Shown here: positions 1-8,768 of the stretch, piece after piece
Numbering within the stretch: the stretch's first letter is position 1
Layout: every line of letters starts with the position of its first letter
Origin: Chryseobacterium gleum
Lineage (GTDB): Bacteria; Bacteroidota; Bacteroidia; Flavobacteriales_D; Crocinitomicaceae
Length of the DNA stretch: 41,526 nt
Direction: 5' to 3'
NCBI GenBank assembly: GCA_945897565.1
Contig: CAMDFN010000021.1
Coordinates: 1 to 41,526 of the forward strand
Notes under the pieces: model-generated
Database searches by the model: none
Told to the model about the DNA's origin: nothing
Seen by the model: only the letters and a program-made list of their open reading frames with translations
Translations under genes and position numbers: made by a program

Positions 1-582
1 GAAGACTTCTTGCTCAATATAGGTTTCAGCTGGACCCTCGCCAAGTATATCCCGTTTGTCATTTGCTTGATACTTGGTTTGCTTTTATTCAGAATTTGGA
101 TCAAGATCAAGTTAAGTTTATGGTTCAAACTCATTGCACTGACGCTTGTATGCAGTATGCCATTTGGTTTGTATTTTTTCTTTTACCCGATTTATCAGCC
201 AGACCTCTACAACCAGGCTTACGTTCCGAAAAACCTACCCAACAAGCGGCCTTCAAAAACAACGCTCGCGGTTGTGGTCTTGCCGGGTTGCCCTTATTGC
301 TCACAAACTACAGCGGTCATGAACCGGCTTGCTGGCCAAAACAAGCACCTTAAGATCAAGTATTATTTAGTTTCTGATGACCCAGAAGCCCGGCGCTATT
401 TTAGAAAGCGTCTGGACCCACGCATTGACATTGCATCCGATGACCAAGCACCCTTATGGATGCTTGCTGCAGAGGGGGTGTTTCCGAGTTATTTACTTTT
501 TGACCATAAGCAGCTCAAGCGCGCTTGGCACAACACTACTTTTGGGGTGCTGGCGCTGGACGAACTGCGTGCTTATAAGTAA
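1..582 (+). CDS. Membrane-anchored thioredoxin-like protein, 5' partial
   Basis: The reading frame is open to the left edge (codons E-D-F precede the first possible TTG start at position 10), so the gene begins outside the window. The visible part has two hydrophobic segments (about residues 10-30 and 43-60 counted from position 10). A soluble domain follows, carrying the CxxC motif PGCPYCSQT just after a beta-strand (TTLAVVVL), as in thioredoxin folds. Later PSYLLFD fits the cis-proline strand of that fold, although the residue before the Pro is Phe. It is probably a membrane-bound thiol-disulfide or redox-sensing protein of the envelope. The last 47 bases overlap, tail to tail, the end of the YfhO-type gene on the other strand. 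The substrate cannot be inferred. The fold assignment is moderately secure; the family name is not. Confidence 0.6.
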   Translation, partial: EDFLLNIGFSWTLAKYIPFVICLILGLLLFRIWIKIKLSLWFKLIALTLVCSMPFGLYFFFYPIYQPDLYNQAYVPKNLPNKRPSKTTLAVVVLPGCPYCSQTTAVMNRLAGQNKHLKIKYYLVSDDPEARRYFRKRLDPRIDIASDDQAPLWMLAAEGVFPSYLLFDHKQLKRAWHNTTFGVLALDELRAYK

Positions 583-3277
583 ACCACAGCGAAATCAAAA
601 ATCCGAGCAAGAGCAAACTAGAACCTAGGGTTGCCATCGTATTGCCGGTCTGTACACTGATTGGTTCAAACTTCCAAACAATTTCGTGCTTTCCTGCCGG
701 CACCACCACACCGCGCAACAAATAATTGACGCGTAGGTTTGCTACCGGTTTCTTGCCATCTATGTAGCAATTCCAGCCCGCTGGGTAGTAGATTTCACTG
801 AACACCGCCAATTGCTTGGCTTTGGAATTGGAAGCATAACGCAATTCGGATGGGTCGTAATGCAATAACTTAATTGAAGAAGTGGAATCTTGTCCGAGCC
901 CATTGAGCTGCGCCTTGAATTCTTGATGCACAACTGCTTGTTTCTTGCTATCCAAAAGCGCTTTTGAACCCGAAGCTAAAATTTCTTGATTGGCATCTTT
1001 CACGATGTTGACGTCCGAGACAAACCATGCAGGGCCGTTGGCATTGGTGTTCAAGATGGCAGGCTGTTCTGGTTTGAGAATAATATATTTGGTATTGAGC
1101 ATGTTCAGGTATTCTGCGGCTGCACCCAATGCAATTTCTTTGACACTGATGGTATCAAAGATTTGCTGGGCCTGTTCTTGACTCATGCCTGCAGGCAAGG
1201 CAAGTGTTCGGAATTTTTCGTTTTTGGCCGTATTCACTGCCTCACTGAAGGCTTGAACTGCCGCCGGGAAATGGAAGTCTACGAATTCTTGGTAGCGCTT
1301 GAGTTTGGCGCCGTGGTACCCACCTAAACTTTTATGGAAGAAACTGGTGTTGGTCTCGGCCATGGTGCCATTGACATTGAGCACACGGTAATTGCTCGAT
1401 AAATTGAGCGCACCAAATGCCGCATACGCATCGAGCGTATTTTGATCAGTGAGGTTTTTGTAATAATCAAAATCTGCGTAAGCAGTAAGTAACTTTTGTG
1501 CGAGCGCAGCATTGGGTTTTTGCTGCTGTAAGATGCTCATGTCGGCAGGTGAAACGGCGTAGGGAATACTGGCTTCGTCAAGGGTTTGATAAGACTGGTA
1601 AGTACCCGTGCTGTCGTCGTTGTTGAGGTAGCGCTTGGCCACGCTCATTTGGTCTGCCAAAACCAATACGCCGGTGATGGCGAGAATAGCCATGCGGTTG
1701 AGTTTGGTGCGCAAGAAGAGCACCACCACACCCAAGGCCAAGATGACCAAGAACAACGAGCGCTGCATATCGGCTTTGTAGATAGTTATGCGCGCGTCTA
1801 TGACCGCTTGGCGCATACCCTGGTAAAAAGCAGTCTGGCTGGCGTCTTTGGCTTGTTTGCCGGCATCGGCAAATTGCTTGAGTTCTTCTGTGGTCATGAA
1901 GCTTCCAGACAAGCTAGGGCTAGCCACAAAAAGAATGGCAAACAAGAGCAGACCACCCATGGCGCCATACCAGTATTTCTTTTGGCCAAGTAAACCTTCG
2001 TTGCGCAAGAGCTTGTCTAGGAAAAGTAGGCCCATTGTTGGCACCATAATTTGCCACAATACCAACAGCATTTTGGAATCGCGGAATTTGTTGTACATCG
2101 GGAATTGGTCGATAAAGAACTCATTGAGCGCATTCATTTGGTTGGAGGCCAAATAAAGCACCAAAACACTTAGAATCAAGAAAGGCCAGCGCAATGCGTC
2201 CTTGACGAATAGCAAGCCGAGTATGAAAAAAACGAGCATCACAACCCCAAAATAAAAAGCGCCGCCGCTCATGCGCTGGCCGCCCCAATAATGATTCATT
2301 TGCCCTACTTGTTCGGCATAAGTTGGGTCGGTATCGGCCAAAGCGTCTGGGTCATTGGCGATAAGATCTCCTTTACCACCTTTGGCATTTGGTGCATAAA
2401 GAGAAAGGAGTTCGCGCTTGCCGTAGTTGTATTCTAAGATGTAGTCTTTGTTGAGCCCTTCTTTGGCCTGAGAGCCGCCATCTTTAGGCTTGATGGTGAG
2501 TTCTGAGGTGCCACGGGTGGTGTATTTGCTGTATTCTTGAGTGCTTGAAAGCAAGCCCGCATTCGCCAATAAGGCCAAAACGCTGGCTAGCGCCAAACCT
2601 GCAATTGATAAACCAAGTGGCTTCCATTCTTTGGCAAGGAGCAAGCGCAGCACCTCGGCAACTGCAACAGCACCTAAAATGAAGGCCAAGTAATAGGTCA
2701 TTTGGAGGTGATTGGCCGTAATGTTCAGGCCCAAAAAGAGGGCAAAAACTGCTGAACCCAATAGCCATCGGCCTCTAAAAGCAAGGAGTAAACCACCTAG
2801 CGCAGGCGCCATGTAAGCAATTGAATTGACTTTCGACATATGCCCTGCACCCAAATAAAGGATATTGATGGTAGAGAAACCGTAGCCAATGGCTCCTATC
2901 ATAGCCAACCATGGATTGATGCGCAAACAAAGGCCGAGGATATAAAAACCGAGCATGGAGATAAAAAGGATTCCCACCGGACGCGGCAAGCCAAACTTAA
3001 TGAGTTGATCCACTTTAGTGAGCCAATTGGCATTTTGCTCCACGGAAATTTGATAGGCTGGCATACCAGAAAACATGGCGTTGGTCCAATAGGGTTGTGC
3101 GTTGTTGTGCGTGAGCTTGTAGTCAAAGATTTCCTTAGACATTCCTTGAAATTGGCGGATGTCATTTTGCTTGAGCGCATAGCCATCAAAAAGCGGTGAA
3201 AAATAGATAGTTGGCAGCACCACAAAAAGAACCAAGGCAACGAGGTGCGGTAAAAAAGTTTTGAAAGACAGTTTCAT
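536..3277 (-). CDS. YfhO family multi-spanning membrane protein (GT-C-like)
   Basis: This is a 913-residue protein with an N-terminal membrane helix (residues 7-27). About a dozen further hydrophobic helices lie through roughly residue 540, and one more sits near the C-terminus (about 880-905). A large extracytoplasmic domain fills about 550-870. The order long first loop, helix bundle, soluble domain, last helix is that of the YfhO family, which has the GT-C glycosyltransferase architecture. Family members studied in Firmicutes take part in glycosylating cell-surface polymers; the substrate here is unknown. The ATG at 3277 starts directly before the signal-like helix. It lies 28 bases downstream of the sigma-54 regulator gene and is probably its operon partner. 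Its 3' end overlaps the convergent thioredoxin-like gene. Family call firm, function inferred. Confidence 0.82.
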   Translation of the reverse strand: MKLSFKTFLPHLVALVLFVVLPTIYFSPLFDGYALKQNDIRQFQGMSKEIFDYKLTHNNAQPYWTNAMFSGMPAYQISVEQNANWLTKVDQLIKFGLPRPVGILFISMLGFYILGLCLRINPWLAMIGAIGYGFSTINILYLGAGHMSKVNSIAYMAPALGGLLLAFRGRWLLGSAVFALFLGLNITANHLQMTYYLAFILGAVAVAEVLRLLLAKEWKPLGLSIAGLALASVLALLANAGLLSSTQEYSKYTTRGTSELTIKPKDGGSQAKEGLNKDYILEYNYGKRELLSLYAPNAKGGKGDLIANDPDALADTDPTYAEQVGQMNHYWGGQRMSGGAFYFGVVMLVFFILGLLFVKDALRWPFLILSVLVLYLASNQMNALNEFFIDQFPMYNKFRDSKMLLVLWQIMVPTMGLLFLDKLLRNEGLLGQKKYWYGAMGGLLLFAILFVASPSLSGSFMTTEELKQFADAGKQAKDASQTAFYQGMRQAVIDARITIYKADMQRSLFLVILALGVVVLFLRTKLNRMAILAITGVLVLADQMSVAKRYLNNDDSTGTYQSYQTLDEASIPYAVSPADMSILQQQKPNAALAQKLLTAYADFDYYKNLTDQNTLDAYAAFGALNLSSNYRVLNVNGTMAETNTSFFHKSLGGYHGAKLKRYQEFVDFHFPAAVQAFSEAVNTAKNEKFRTLALPAGMSQEQAQQIFDTISVKEIALGAAAEYLNMLNTKYIILKPEQPAILNTNANGPAWFVSDVNIVKDANQEILASGSKALLDSKKQAVVHQEFKAQLNGLGQDSTSSIKLLHYDPSELRYASNSKAKQLAVFSEIYYPAGWNCYIDGKKPVANLRVNYLLRGVVVPAGKHEIVWKFEPISVQTGNTMATLGSSLLLLGFLISLWFTYKHAVRPAPAPQK

Positions 3278-3305
3278 GCTGAAAAATTTGGGTTGAATTT
3301 ACGAA

Positions 3306-4472
3306 TTAATGGCTTGGGTTTGCATAGCGGCGTACGTCTGTTGCGGCAATACAGTGGTCAGACAAGATGATCAGGCGCTCAATGATATTGCGCAATTCTC
3401 GGATGTTTCCCGTCCAGTCTAGGGATGAAAGGGCTGTAATAGCAGCGGGTTCAATCGTTTTTTTGGCAATGCCGTGTTCGTTGCAAACCTGCGCAATGAA
3501 GTGCTCCACGAGTTGAGGAATATCTGCCCTGCGCTCATTGAGCGACGGAACATGGATCAGAATAACTGCCAAGCGGTGGAATAAATCTTCGCGAAAACGA
3601 CCCGCTTTGATTTCTTCGCGGAGGTCTTTGTTGGTGGCGGCCAGCACCCTGCAATCTACCTTGAGGTCTTTTTCACCGCCCACGCGTTGAATGACGTTTT
3701 CTTGCAAAGCGCGCAGCACTTTAGCTTGGGCTGTGAGCGACATATCGCCAATTTCATCTAAAAAGAGTGTGCCACCTGAGGCCAATTCAAACTTGCCTTT
3801 GCGGTCTTTGACGGCTGAAGTAAAAGCGCCTTTCTCATGACCAAACAACTCGCTTTCAATGAGTTCGGATGGAATGGCTGCGCAATTTACCTCAATAAAC
3901 GGCATTTTGCTGCGCTTGGAAAGCTCGTGCAGCGAGCGCGCCACGAGTTCTTTGCCTGTTCCGTTGCCTCCGGTAATGAGTACGCGTGCATCTGAAGGCG
4001 CCACTTTCTCAATCATGGATTTGATCGCTTCTATTTCGGGGCTAGCGCCGATAATTGCCGAGCCTTTGATCTTTTTAACAACCTGCTTGAGTTGGGTGGT
4101 TTCTTGCACCAATAAATTGCGGTCTTTGACTTGGCGCAGCAATACCAAAATACGGTTGAGGTCGAGGGGTTTTTCGATGAAGTCAAAAGCGCCTTTTTTG
4201 ATGGCACCAACGGCGGTTTCTACAGTGCCGTGGCCAGAAATCATGATGACAGGCGTTTCAATACCAAGCGCCAAAATTTGGTCGAGCAATTCGAGGCCAT
4301 CCATTTGCGGCATTTTGATATCTGAAAAAAGCAAGTCGTAGGTCTTTGCTTTTAATTTCTCAAGTGCTTGGGCGCCGTTTTCAGCTTCGTCTACCGCGCA
4401 GCCTTCGAATTCTAGGATTTCCCTGAGGGCTCTGCGGATGGCGCGTTCGTCGTCTATGAGTAAAACTTGCAT
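3306..4472 (-). CDS. Sigma-54 response regulator (REC-AAA+) lacking a DNA-binding HTH
   Basis: The receiver domain covers residues 1-120, with acidic residues D7-D8, phospho-acceptor D51 and K101. An AAA+ sigma-54 activation domain spans about 140-365: Walker A GGNGTGKE (168-175), the sigma-54 contact loop as GAFTSA rather than GAFTGA (215-220), Walker B LFLDE (236-240), and [10 protein letters not shown] carrying arginine-finger candidates R294 and R300. The protein ends at residue 388, just after the AAA+ helical subdomain, so the Fis-type HTH of NtrC/AtoC proteins (usually 440-480 residues) is missing. From memory this short form recurs in Bacteroidota, so it is probably not a local truncation. 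It starts 4 bases after pcm and is followed by the YfhO gene in a minus-strand operon. No partner kinase gene is in the window. Confidence 0.9.
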   Translation of the reverse strand: MQVLLIDDERAIRRALREILEFEGCAVDEAENGAQALEKLKAKTYDLLFSDIKMPQMDGLELLDQILALGIETPVIMISGHGTVETAVGAIKKGAFDFIEKPLDLNRILVLLRQVKDRNLLVQETTQLKQVVKKIKGSAIIGASPEIEAIKSMIEKVAPSDARVLITGGNGTGKELVARSLHELSKRSKMPFIEVNCAAIPSELIESELFGHEKGAFTSAVKDRKGKFELASGGTLFLDEIGDMSLTAQAKVLRALQENVIQRVGGEKDLKVDCRVLAATNKDLREEIKAGRFREDLFHRLAVILIHVPSLNERRADIPQLVEHFIAQVCNEHGIAKKTIEPAAITALSSLDWTGNIRELRNIIERLIILSDHCIAATDVRRYANPSH

Positions 4473-4476
4473 AGGG

Positions 4477-5130
4477 TTATTTAACAGTGCGTTCTAACAT
4501 TGGAACGAATTTAAAAGTACCAAATTCTTCGGAGCTGTAGGTCGTTTCGCTTGTTTTGTGGATGCAGAGCATTTTTTGCTCGGCACCTTCACCGACTGGA
4601 ATAATCATTAAGCCGTCAACTTTGAGTTGTTCGAGCAAGACCGCAGGTATTTCGGGTGCACCGCAAGTCACGAGAATGCGGTCGTAGGGGGCGTATACGC
4701 GGTTGCCTTTGTAACCATCGCCAAAAGATAAATTGGCGTTGAGCTTGAAGAAGTCGAGCATTTGTTTGGCTTTCGCATGTAAAGGCTGGTGGCGCTCAAT
4801 AGAATACACCCGAGCTCCCATTTGACATAGAATACAGGTCTGAAAACCTGAACCAGTGCCAATTTCAAGCACTTTCATGCCTTTTTCTACTTGCAGCAGT
4901 TCGGTCTGAAATGCAACGGTGTAGGGATGCGAAATGGTTTGGCCCGAGCCAATTTGAAAAGCCATGTTGGTGTAGGCTTGCTCATCAAAAGCGAGGTCAA
5001 GAAAAAAATGGCGCGGGATGGCGTCAAAAGCTGTTAAAATGCGCTGGTCTTGAATGCCCATTTGGGTCAATTCTTCGATGAGCTGACGGCGGCGGCCTTT
5101 GTGCTTAAAAGTGTCTTTGAGGTGTTGCAT
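4477..5130 (-). CDS. pcm: Protein-L-isoaspartate O-methyltransferase
   Basis: The enzyme uses S-adenosylmethionine to methylate isoaspartyl residues in damaged proteins so that they can revert to aspartate; it acts in the cytoplasm. The family signature GSGQTISHPYTVAFQTELL is complete, followed by the SAM-binding motif VLEIGTGSGFQ and the later strand DRILVTCGAPEIP. From the ATG at 5130 the length is 217 residues, the usual size. The open frame runs further upstream to 5298, but that extension lies inside xth, has no family similarity and is rich in Arg and Cys, so I reject it. The gene begins 8 bases after the xth stop and ends 4 bases before the sigma-54 regulator, indicating one transcript. 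Identification is secure. Confidence 0.95.
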   Translation of the reverse strand: MQHLKDTFKHKGRRRQLIEELTQMGIQDQRILTAFDAIPRHFFLDLAFDEQAYTNMAFQIGSGQTISHPYTVAFQTELLQVEKGMKVLEIGTGSGFQTCILCQMGARVYSIERHQPLHAKAKQMLDFFKLNANLSFGDGYKGNRVYAPYDRILVTCGAPEIPAVLLEQLKVDGLMIIPVGEGAEQKMLCIHKTSETTYSSEEFGTFKFVPMLERTVK

Positions 5131-5138
5131 GTGCTGAA

Positions 5139-5900
5139 TTAAGCGATGACAAGCCCTACAGGGCAGTGGTCTGAACCGAAAACATCGTTGAGGATAAACG
5201 CCTCTTGGAGTTTTGGAATGAACGCTTCGCTGATCAAAAAGTAATCGATGCGCCAGCCAACGTTTTTCTCGCGGGCACCTGCTCTGTAGCTCCACCAAGA
5301 ATATTTCACTTGCTCGGGATGGAGCGCTCTAAAGCTATCCAACAGACCTGCGCCCACAAAGGCGTTCATGCCGTCGATTTCGGCTTGCATATAGCCTGCT
5401 GCTTTATTGTAATTTTCTTTAGGGCGGGCCAAATCGATGGCTTGATGCGCTACATTGAAATCGCCACAGACCACAACAGGTTTACTTGCCTCTAGATTTT
5501 TAAGGTAGTTCAAAAACGCGGCATCCCAAGTTTGGCGGTAGTCTAAACGCAGGAGTTCACTGCCCGAATTGGGCACATAAACCGTAACGAGGTAAAAATT
5601 GGTGAATTCAGCACAAATGACGCGTCCTTCTGCGTCGTGGTCTGGTATGCCGATGTCGTAGGTAACAGACAACGGTGCTACTTTGGAGAGAATAGCCGTG
5701 CCTGAATAACCTTTTCTATCTGCCGAATTGGCGTAGACCTGGTAGTCAGAGAGTGGGGCTACAGCAACGGCAACTTGTTCTGGGGTCGCTTTGGTTTCTT
5801 GCAAACAGATGACATCTGGCGCTTGGGCCAGCATATCGGCTATAAAGTTTTTGCCAACCACCGCGCGTATGCCGTTGACGTTAAACGAAAGGATTTTCAT
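5139..5900 (-). CDS. xth: Exodeoxyribonuclease III
   Basis: A 253-residue member of the exonuclease-endonuclease-phosphatase superfamily that repairs abasic and 3'-blocked DNA ends. The motifs appear in order: FNVNGIRA at the N-terminus, the metal-binding Glu in CLQETKA, the YSGTAILS strand, GDFNVAH with catalytic Asp and Asn, WRIDYFLIS, and the terminal GSDHCPVG with the catalytic Asp-His pair. The ATG at 5900 opens directly on the first conserved strand (MKILSFNVNG). A -7-like box (TATTTTTG on the minus strand) lies 16 bases upstream, overlapping the end of the porin-like gene. It could make xth the head of the xth-pcm-regulator-YfhO operon. Function firm. Confidence 0.95.
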   Translation of the reverse strand: MKILSFNVNGIRAVVGKNFIADMLAQAPDVICLQETKATPEQVAVAVAPLSDYQVYANSADRKGYSGTAILSKVAPLSVTYDIGIPDHDAEGRVICAEFTNFYLVTVYVPNSGSELLRLDYRQTWDAAFLNYLKNLEASKPVVVCGDFNVAHQAIDLARPKENYNKAAGYMQAEIDGMNAFVGAGLLDSFRALHPEQVKYSWWSYRAGAREKNVGWRIDYFLISEAFIPKLQEAFILNDVFGSDHCPVGLVIA

Positions 5901-5916
5901 GTATTGAGTTTAGACC

Positions 5917-5924
5917 CAAAAATA
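5917..5924 (-). promoter_or_regulatory. -7 box for xth operon
   Basis: The minus-strand sequence TATTTTTG matches the Bacteroidota TAnnTTTG element and ends 16 bases before the xth ATG. The only upstream TTG sits 15 bases away, shorter than the usual 18-23, so the -33 element is doubtful. Confidence 0.45.
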
Positions 5925-6977
5925 CTAAAATTTTAGGCGCAAAAAGCTGTACAAAACAGGGATATTTGTTTGTTTGCTCAGAAAATAACGAAACTCCTGA
6001 CCCACTTGTAAAGCTGGCCCCACGCGCTGCATCCAACCCGCTGAGAAAGAAGTAAAAGCGCCAGAGTCAGCAGCAAAAACAACTTGTTGTGGATCATAAA
6101 AAAGTTCTGCCCTGCCCACTAAATTGAGCGCAGGATTGAGCGCAAAGGCAGCTTGCAAATTGGCTTGCCCCCAATATTTCAATTGACTTTCTCCATTTTG
6201 TTTTTGCAAACCCGCATACGCACAAGATTGGAAGGTCCATTTGTTGGTGCTATAACCTACATTGAATTCTTGGAAAAAGCGCCAACGGTTGTAGCCAAGC
6301 TCGGGTGTGGGTTTGCCAACAGGCGCTAAGTCACCATAAAAATGACTCCAGTTCAATTTCCATTTCTTGCATTCCCATTGAAGCAACAAGCCCAGGCTAG
6401 GCCTTACCTTCGAAAAGGCAAGTCTTTGCCAACCATTCGTGATGAAAAATTGAGACTTCAACTTGGGTGTCCACTGCTGCGTCCAGCGCAGACCTGAAAC
6501 GTAATACGGAACGTATTCTGCGGCTAGACTGCGCGTTGCAGAGAGCTGATCTACGCCACGCGGTGTTTCTTGGGTGTACGGCGAACTAAAAGTTCCGAAT
6601 GCAATTGTACATTTTGACTGCTCGTATTGCAAATATGATTCATACACAAATCTTCTGAGCGGCGTCTCTGCTGCATAATTACGCTGCATGTAAGCGCCAA
6701 TTGCAGGTGAAAATTGAAATCTAAAATGGTTTTTCGTATAGCCTAATTCGATTTCAAGCAAATTGATCTCGTAAGTACCTACTTTGGAGTGCGACACCAT
6801 AAATGGCAAATGAGAGATTCCTTTTTTGGAGAGTGCAGCATAGCCGTCGTAGGTGCCTGCGAGTGAAAATTGTGCTTGAAATGAAAGCGGAAGAAAAAAG
6901 AAAAGCAAGTTAAAACACCTCAGGCAATTCCGCTTGGTTGTCCAGTATTTATTTAGGATACACTTTGCCATTGCCAT
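5925..6977 (-). CDS. Outer-membrane beta-barrel protein (porin-like)
   Basis: A 350-residue protein with an N-terminal hydrophobic stretch ending SFQAQ, fitting a Sec signal peptide cut near residue 36. The rest alternates polar and hydrophobic residues in short strands rich in Tyr, Trp and Phe (for example YESYLQYEQS, WKLNWSHFYG, VGQEFRYFLS). It ends in YSFLRLKF, with a terminal Phe as expected for a barrel recognised by the BAM complex. This resembles the putative OmpL-like barrel porins of Bacteroidota, but I cannot fix a family or solute. The start overlaps the upstream lipoprotein gene by 29 bases; the ATG at 6971 is an equally good start. It lies in a minus-strand run of envelope genes. 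Confidence 0.6.
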   Translation of the reverse strand: MAMAKCILNKYWTTKRNCLRCFNLLFFFLPLSFQAQFSLAGTYDGYAALSKKGISHLPFMVSHSKVGTYEINLLEIELGYTKNHFRFQFSPAIGAYMQRNYAAETPLRRFVYESYLQYEQSKCTIAFGTFSSPYTQETPRGVDQLSATRSLAAEYVPYYVSGLRWTQQWTPKLKSQFFITNGWQRLAFSKVRPSLGLLLQWECKKWKLNWSHFYGDLAPVGKPTPELGYNRWRFFQEFNVGYSTNKWTFQSCAYAGLQKQNGESQLKYWGQANLQAAFALNPALNLVGRAELFYDPQQVVFAADSGAFTSFSAGWMQRVGPALQVGQEFRYFLSKQTNIPVLYSFLRLKF

Positions 6978-7680
6978 ATTCAGCTTTTAAAAGTACGAGT
7001 GGTGTTCCGGAATAGTAAAGATTTCCTTCACCGTAAAGCTGTGCTTTGAGTTTGATTTGATCGGCACGTAGCCAACTAGATAGCGGAGACTCACTGCGAA
7101 AAGAAATGGAATCTTGGACCTGTAAAGCTGGTGCTTGCAGCGCTGCTGAGCCGTCGAGGTCTACAAATAGCGCACCAACAGTGCCGCTGAGCCGGAGGTT
7201 TTGCCAACCGTAATTGTTGCGCACCGTTGCTTTTTGGGCATTGAGCGCTAAAATAACCTCGCCCACTCCTTCTTTGAGAAAAATGAGCACGTCGTCTTGA
7301 GTCCATTTGTTGTAGGTACTGACCGCTTCGCTGTTGTCTAGGTGCAATTCTTTCAAGGTTTTGTAATGCACAACGACTTTTACATCTCCATTCCGATACC
7401 TCAAAAACCCACAACGGTTGTGGTTATGTAATTGCAGGGTGTCGTTTTCAATTGTTGCGCTCAAAAAAGACTTTAAATTTTGGCCAGCCCGCCACTCAAC
7501 GCAATTGAGGGAGTCTTGTACAAGCACAACTTCCATGTGCGGATGCACGTGCAAAAAGCTAAACGAATCCAGCGGCAATTGTGTGATTTCAATCGGGCCA
7601 GTGCCTTTCCAACAACTCCGCTCAGGCGCTTTCTGACAAGCCCATAAACTTAGAAATATGGTGATATATAGAAAACGCAT
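6949..7680 (-). CDS. GIN-domain (DUF2807-like) lipoprotein
   Basis: This 243-residue protein starts with a short signal peptide and a lipobox-like SLWAC (Cys 15), so it should be lipid-anchored. The body is a repetitive right-handed beta fold with GIN-type features: an N-terminal segment like LPLDSFSFLHVHPHMEVVLVQ, then a strand pattern FLRYRNGDVKVVVHYKTLKEL, and repeated short turns around DNSEA, NNYGW, LDGSAAL and GEGNL. Such domains are widespread in Bacteroidota surface lipoproteins and have no defined biochemical role. The gene ends inside the start of the porin-like gene and starts 2 bases after the PagL-like gene, so the three are probably co-transcribed and may act together in the outer membrane. 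Domain call moderate. Confidence 0.65.
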   Translation of the reverse strand: MRFLYITIFLSLWACQKAPERSCWKGTGPIEITQLPLDSFSFLHVHPHMEVVLVQDSLNCVEWRAGQNLKSFLSATIENDTLQLHNHNRCGFLRYRNGDVKVVVHYKTLKELHLDNSEAVSTYNKWTQDDVLIFLKEGVGEVILALNAQKATVRNNYGWQNLRLSGTVGALFVDLDGSAALQAPALQVQDSISFRSESPLSSWLRADQIKLKAQLYGEGNLYYSGTPLVLLKAEYGNGKVYPK

Positions 7681-7682
7681 GT

Positions 7683-8735
7683 TTAAAAATGATAGGCCAA
7701 ACCAAATTCCATGTAGTCGGCTTTGGCATAATGCGTTTTGAGTGTCATTAGGGCCTCTAGCTGCTTGGTAAGCGCATAACGGGTGCCCAAGCGAAGATAA
7801 ACTGCATCATCTGGTTGCAGAACATCGCGCAGGTACACACCGGCGCCGTAAATAAAATGCAGGCGGTCAAAAGACTGGACATAACCCAAGAAAAGCCCAA
7901 TTTGAAAAGGATCTAGTGCAGCTGCCTGCGGATAACTAGGGTGCGACAGCAAACCCACCTTATAAATAAAATCTAAAGACGCCTCTAGCCCACCTTTCGG
8001 ACCAAAATATTTGCGCGCAAAAATATTTGCCGCATAAACAGGAAAACGCCCAACACCCAAAGGCCGCATTTCTTTGGCGCTCGCTATGGCCGTTAGACCA
8101 ATAGTGAGGTCCGGATGCACAAGTTCTGTTTGTTTTTTTTCAGTCGAACGTTCTTCAAAAAAGCGCTGCACACCCAAGGAAAGAAAAGGCACGTTGACGC
8201 CGAGATTAGGCATTTGGTAACTCGCATTCGAAAAATGCGTCATGTCGATACCAAAGGTAAGCGCGGTGTTGTTCCAACGCCAACTTTGCTTGAGTGCAAA
8301 ACACATCATGGCATTGACCCGCGAGCCAATGGCTACATTTTGGGGGTTGAGCACTGGGTCGAAAGGCTTATTGGTATAGCCTAGACCCGTCCCAAATTTA
8401 AAATCGAGGCGGTAGTGTTTTTGCTTGACAATTGGCAGTTCAACAAAACCGTAAAGCCCTAAAAAACGCCCGAGAATTTGGTTGTTGCCCACCGAGCCAA
8501 AAAAAAGCGTGCCCCCAACCAAGGGCTGGCGATAAGCCTCGTGCCATTTTTTAACTTGGTGGGTTCGGTAGATATAAGAAAACTCTGAGGCCACAGCCGG
8601 CGCTTGGGGCAAGTGTCCCATGAGGCCGCGGTGCGCGAGTAAAAAACCAAGCTTTTGGCGGTATTCAAACCCGGGTTGAGCGGTCATTTTGACACCCAAA
8701 CCCAACAAGCACAATAAAAAGTAAATCGAACGCAT
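7683..8735 (-). CDS. PagL-like acyloxyacyl hydrolase (lipid A 3-O-deacylase family)
   Basis: PagL enzymes are outer-membrane barrels that remove a 3-O-acyl chain from lipid A. Here a signal peptide (residues 1-20, ending MTAQ) precedes a barrel-like sequence of about 330 residues ending in Phe. The active-site segment THFSNAS carries the His-x-Ser pair (H167, S169). Position-by-position alignment with the Pseudomonas PagL active-site segment (H126, S128, E140) puts Asn181 where the catalytic Glu belongs. The protein is also about twice PagL length, a form seen in Bacteroidota. I use the ATG at 8735; a TTG two codons earlier lies inside the -7 promoter box. First gene of a minus-strand envelope run, divergent from mazG. 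Family call good, activity uncertain. Confidence 0.75.
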   Translation of the reverse strand: MRSIYFLLCLLGLGVKMTAQPGFEYRQKLGFLLAHRGLMGHLPQAPAVASEFSYIYRTHQVKKWHEAYRQPLVGGTLFFGSVGNNQILGRFLGLYGFVELPIVKQKHYRLDFKFGTGLGYTNKPFDPVLNPQNVAIGSRVNAMMCFALKQSWRWNNTALTFGIDMTHFSNASYQMPNLGVNVPFLSLGVQRFFEERSTEKKQTELVHPDLTIGLTAIASAKEMRPLGVGRFPVYAANIFARKYFGPKGGLEASLDFIYKVGLLSHPSYPQAAALDPFQIGLFLGYVQSFDRLHFIYGAGVYLRDVLQPDDAVYLRLGTRYALTKQLEALMTLKTHYAKADYMEFGLAYHF

Positions 8736-8738
8736 GGT

Positions 8739-8746
8739 CAAATTTA
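8739..8746 (-). promoter_or_regulatory. -7 box for PagL-like gene
   Basis: Minus-strand TAAATTTG, a perfect TAnnTTTG, ends 3 bases before the ATG at 8735. Transcription should start at or next to the A of ATG, so the mRNA would be leaderless. A TTG 15 bases upstream is the only -33 candidate. Confidence 0.6.
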
Positions 8747-8768
8747 ATCAAAAGCTCGTTTCAACTGC

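Noticed and set aside
4477-5298. Longer N-terminus for pcm starting at 5298.
   Set aside because: The extra 56 codons are antisense-like sequence inside the end of xth and have no similarity to the methyltransferase family.
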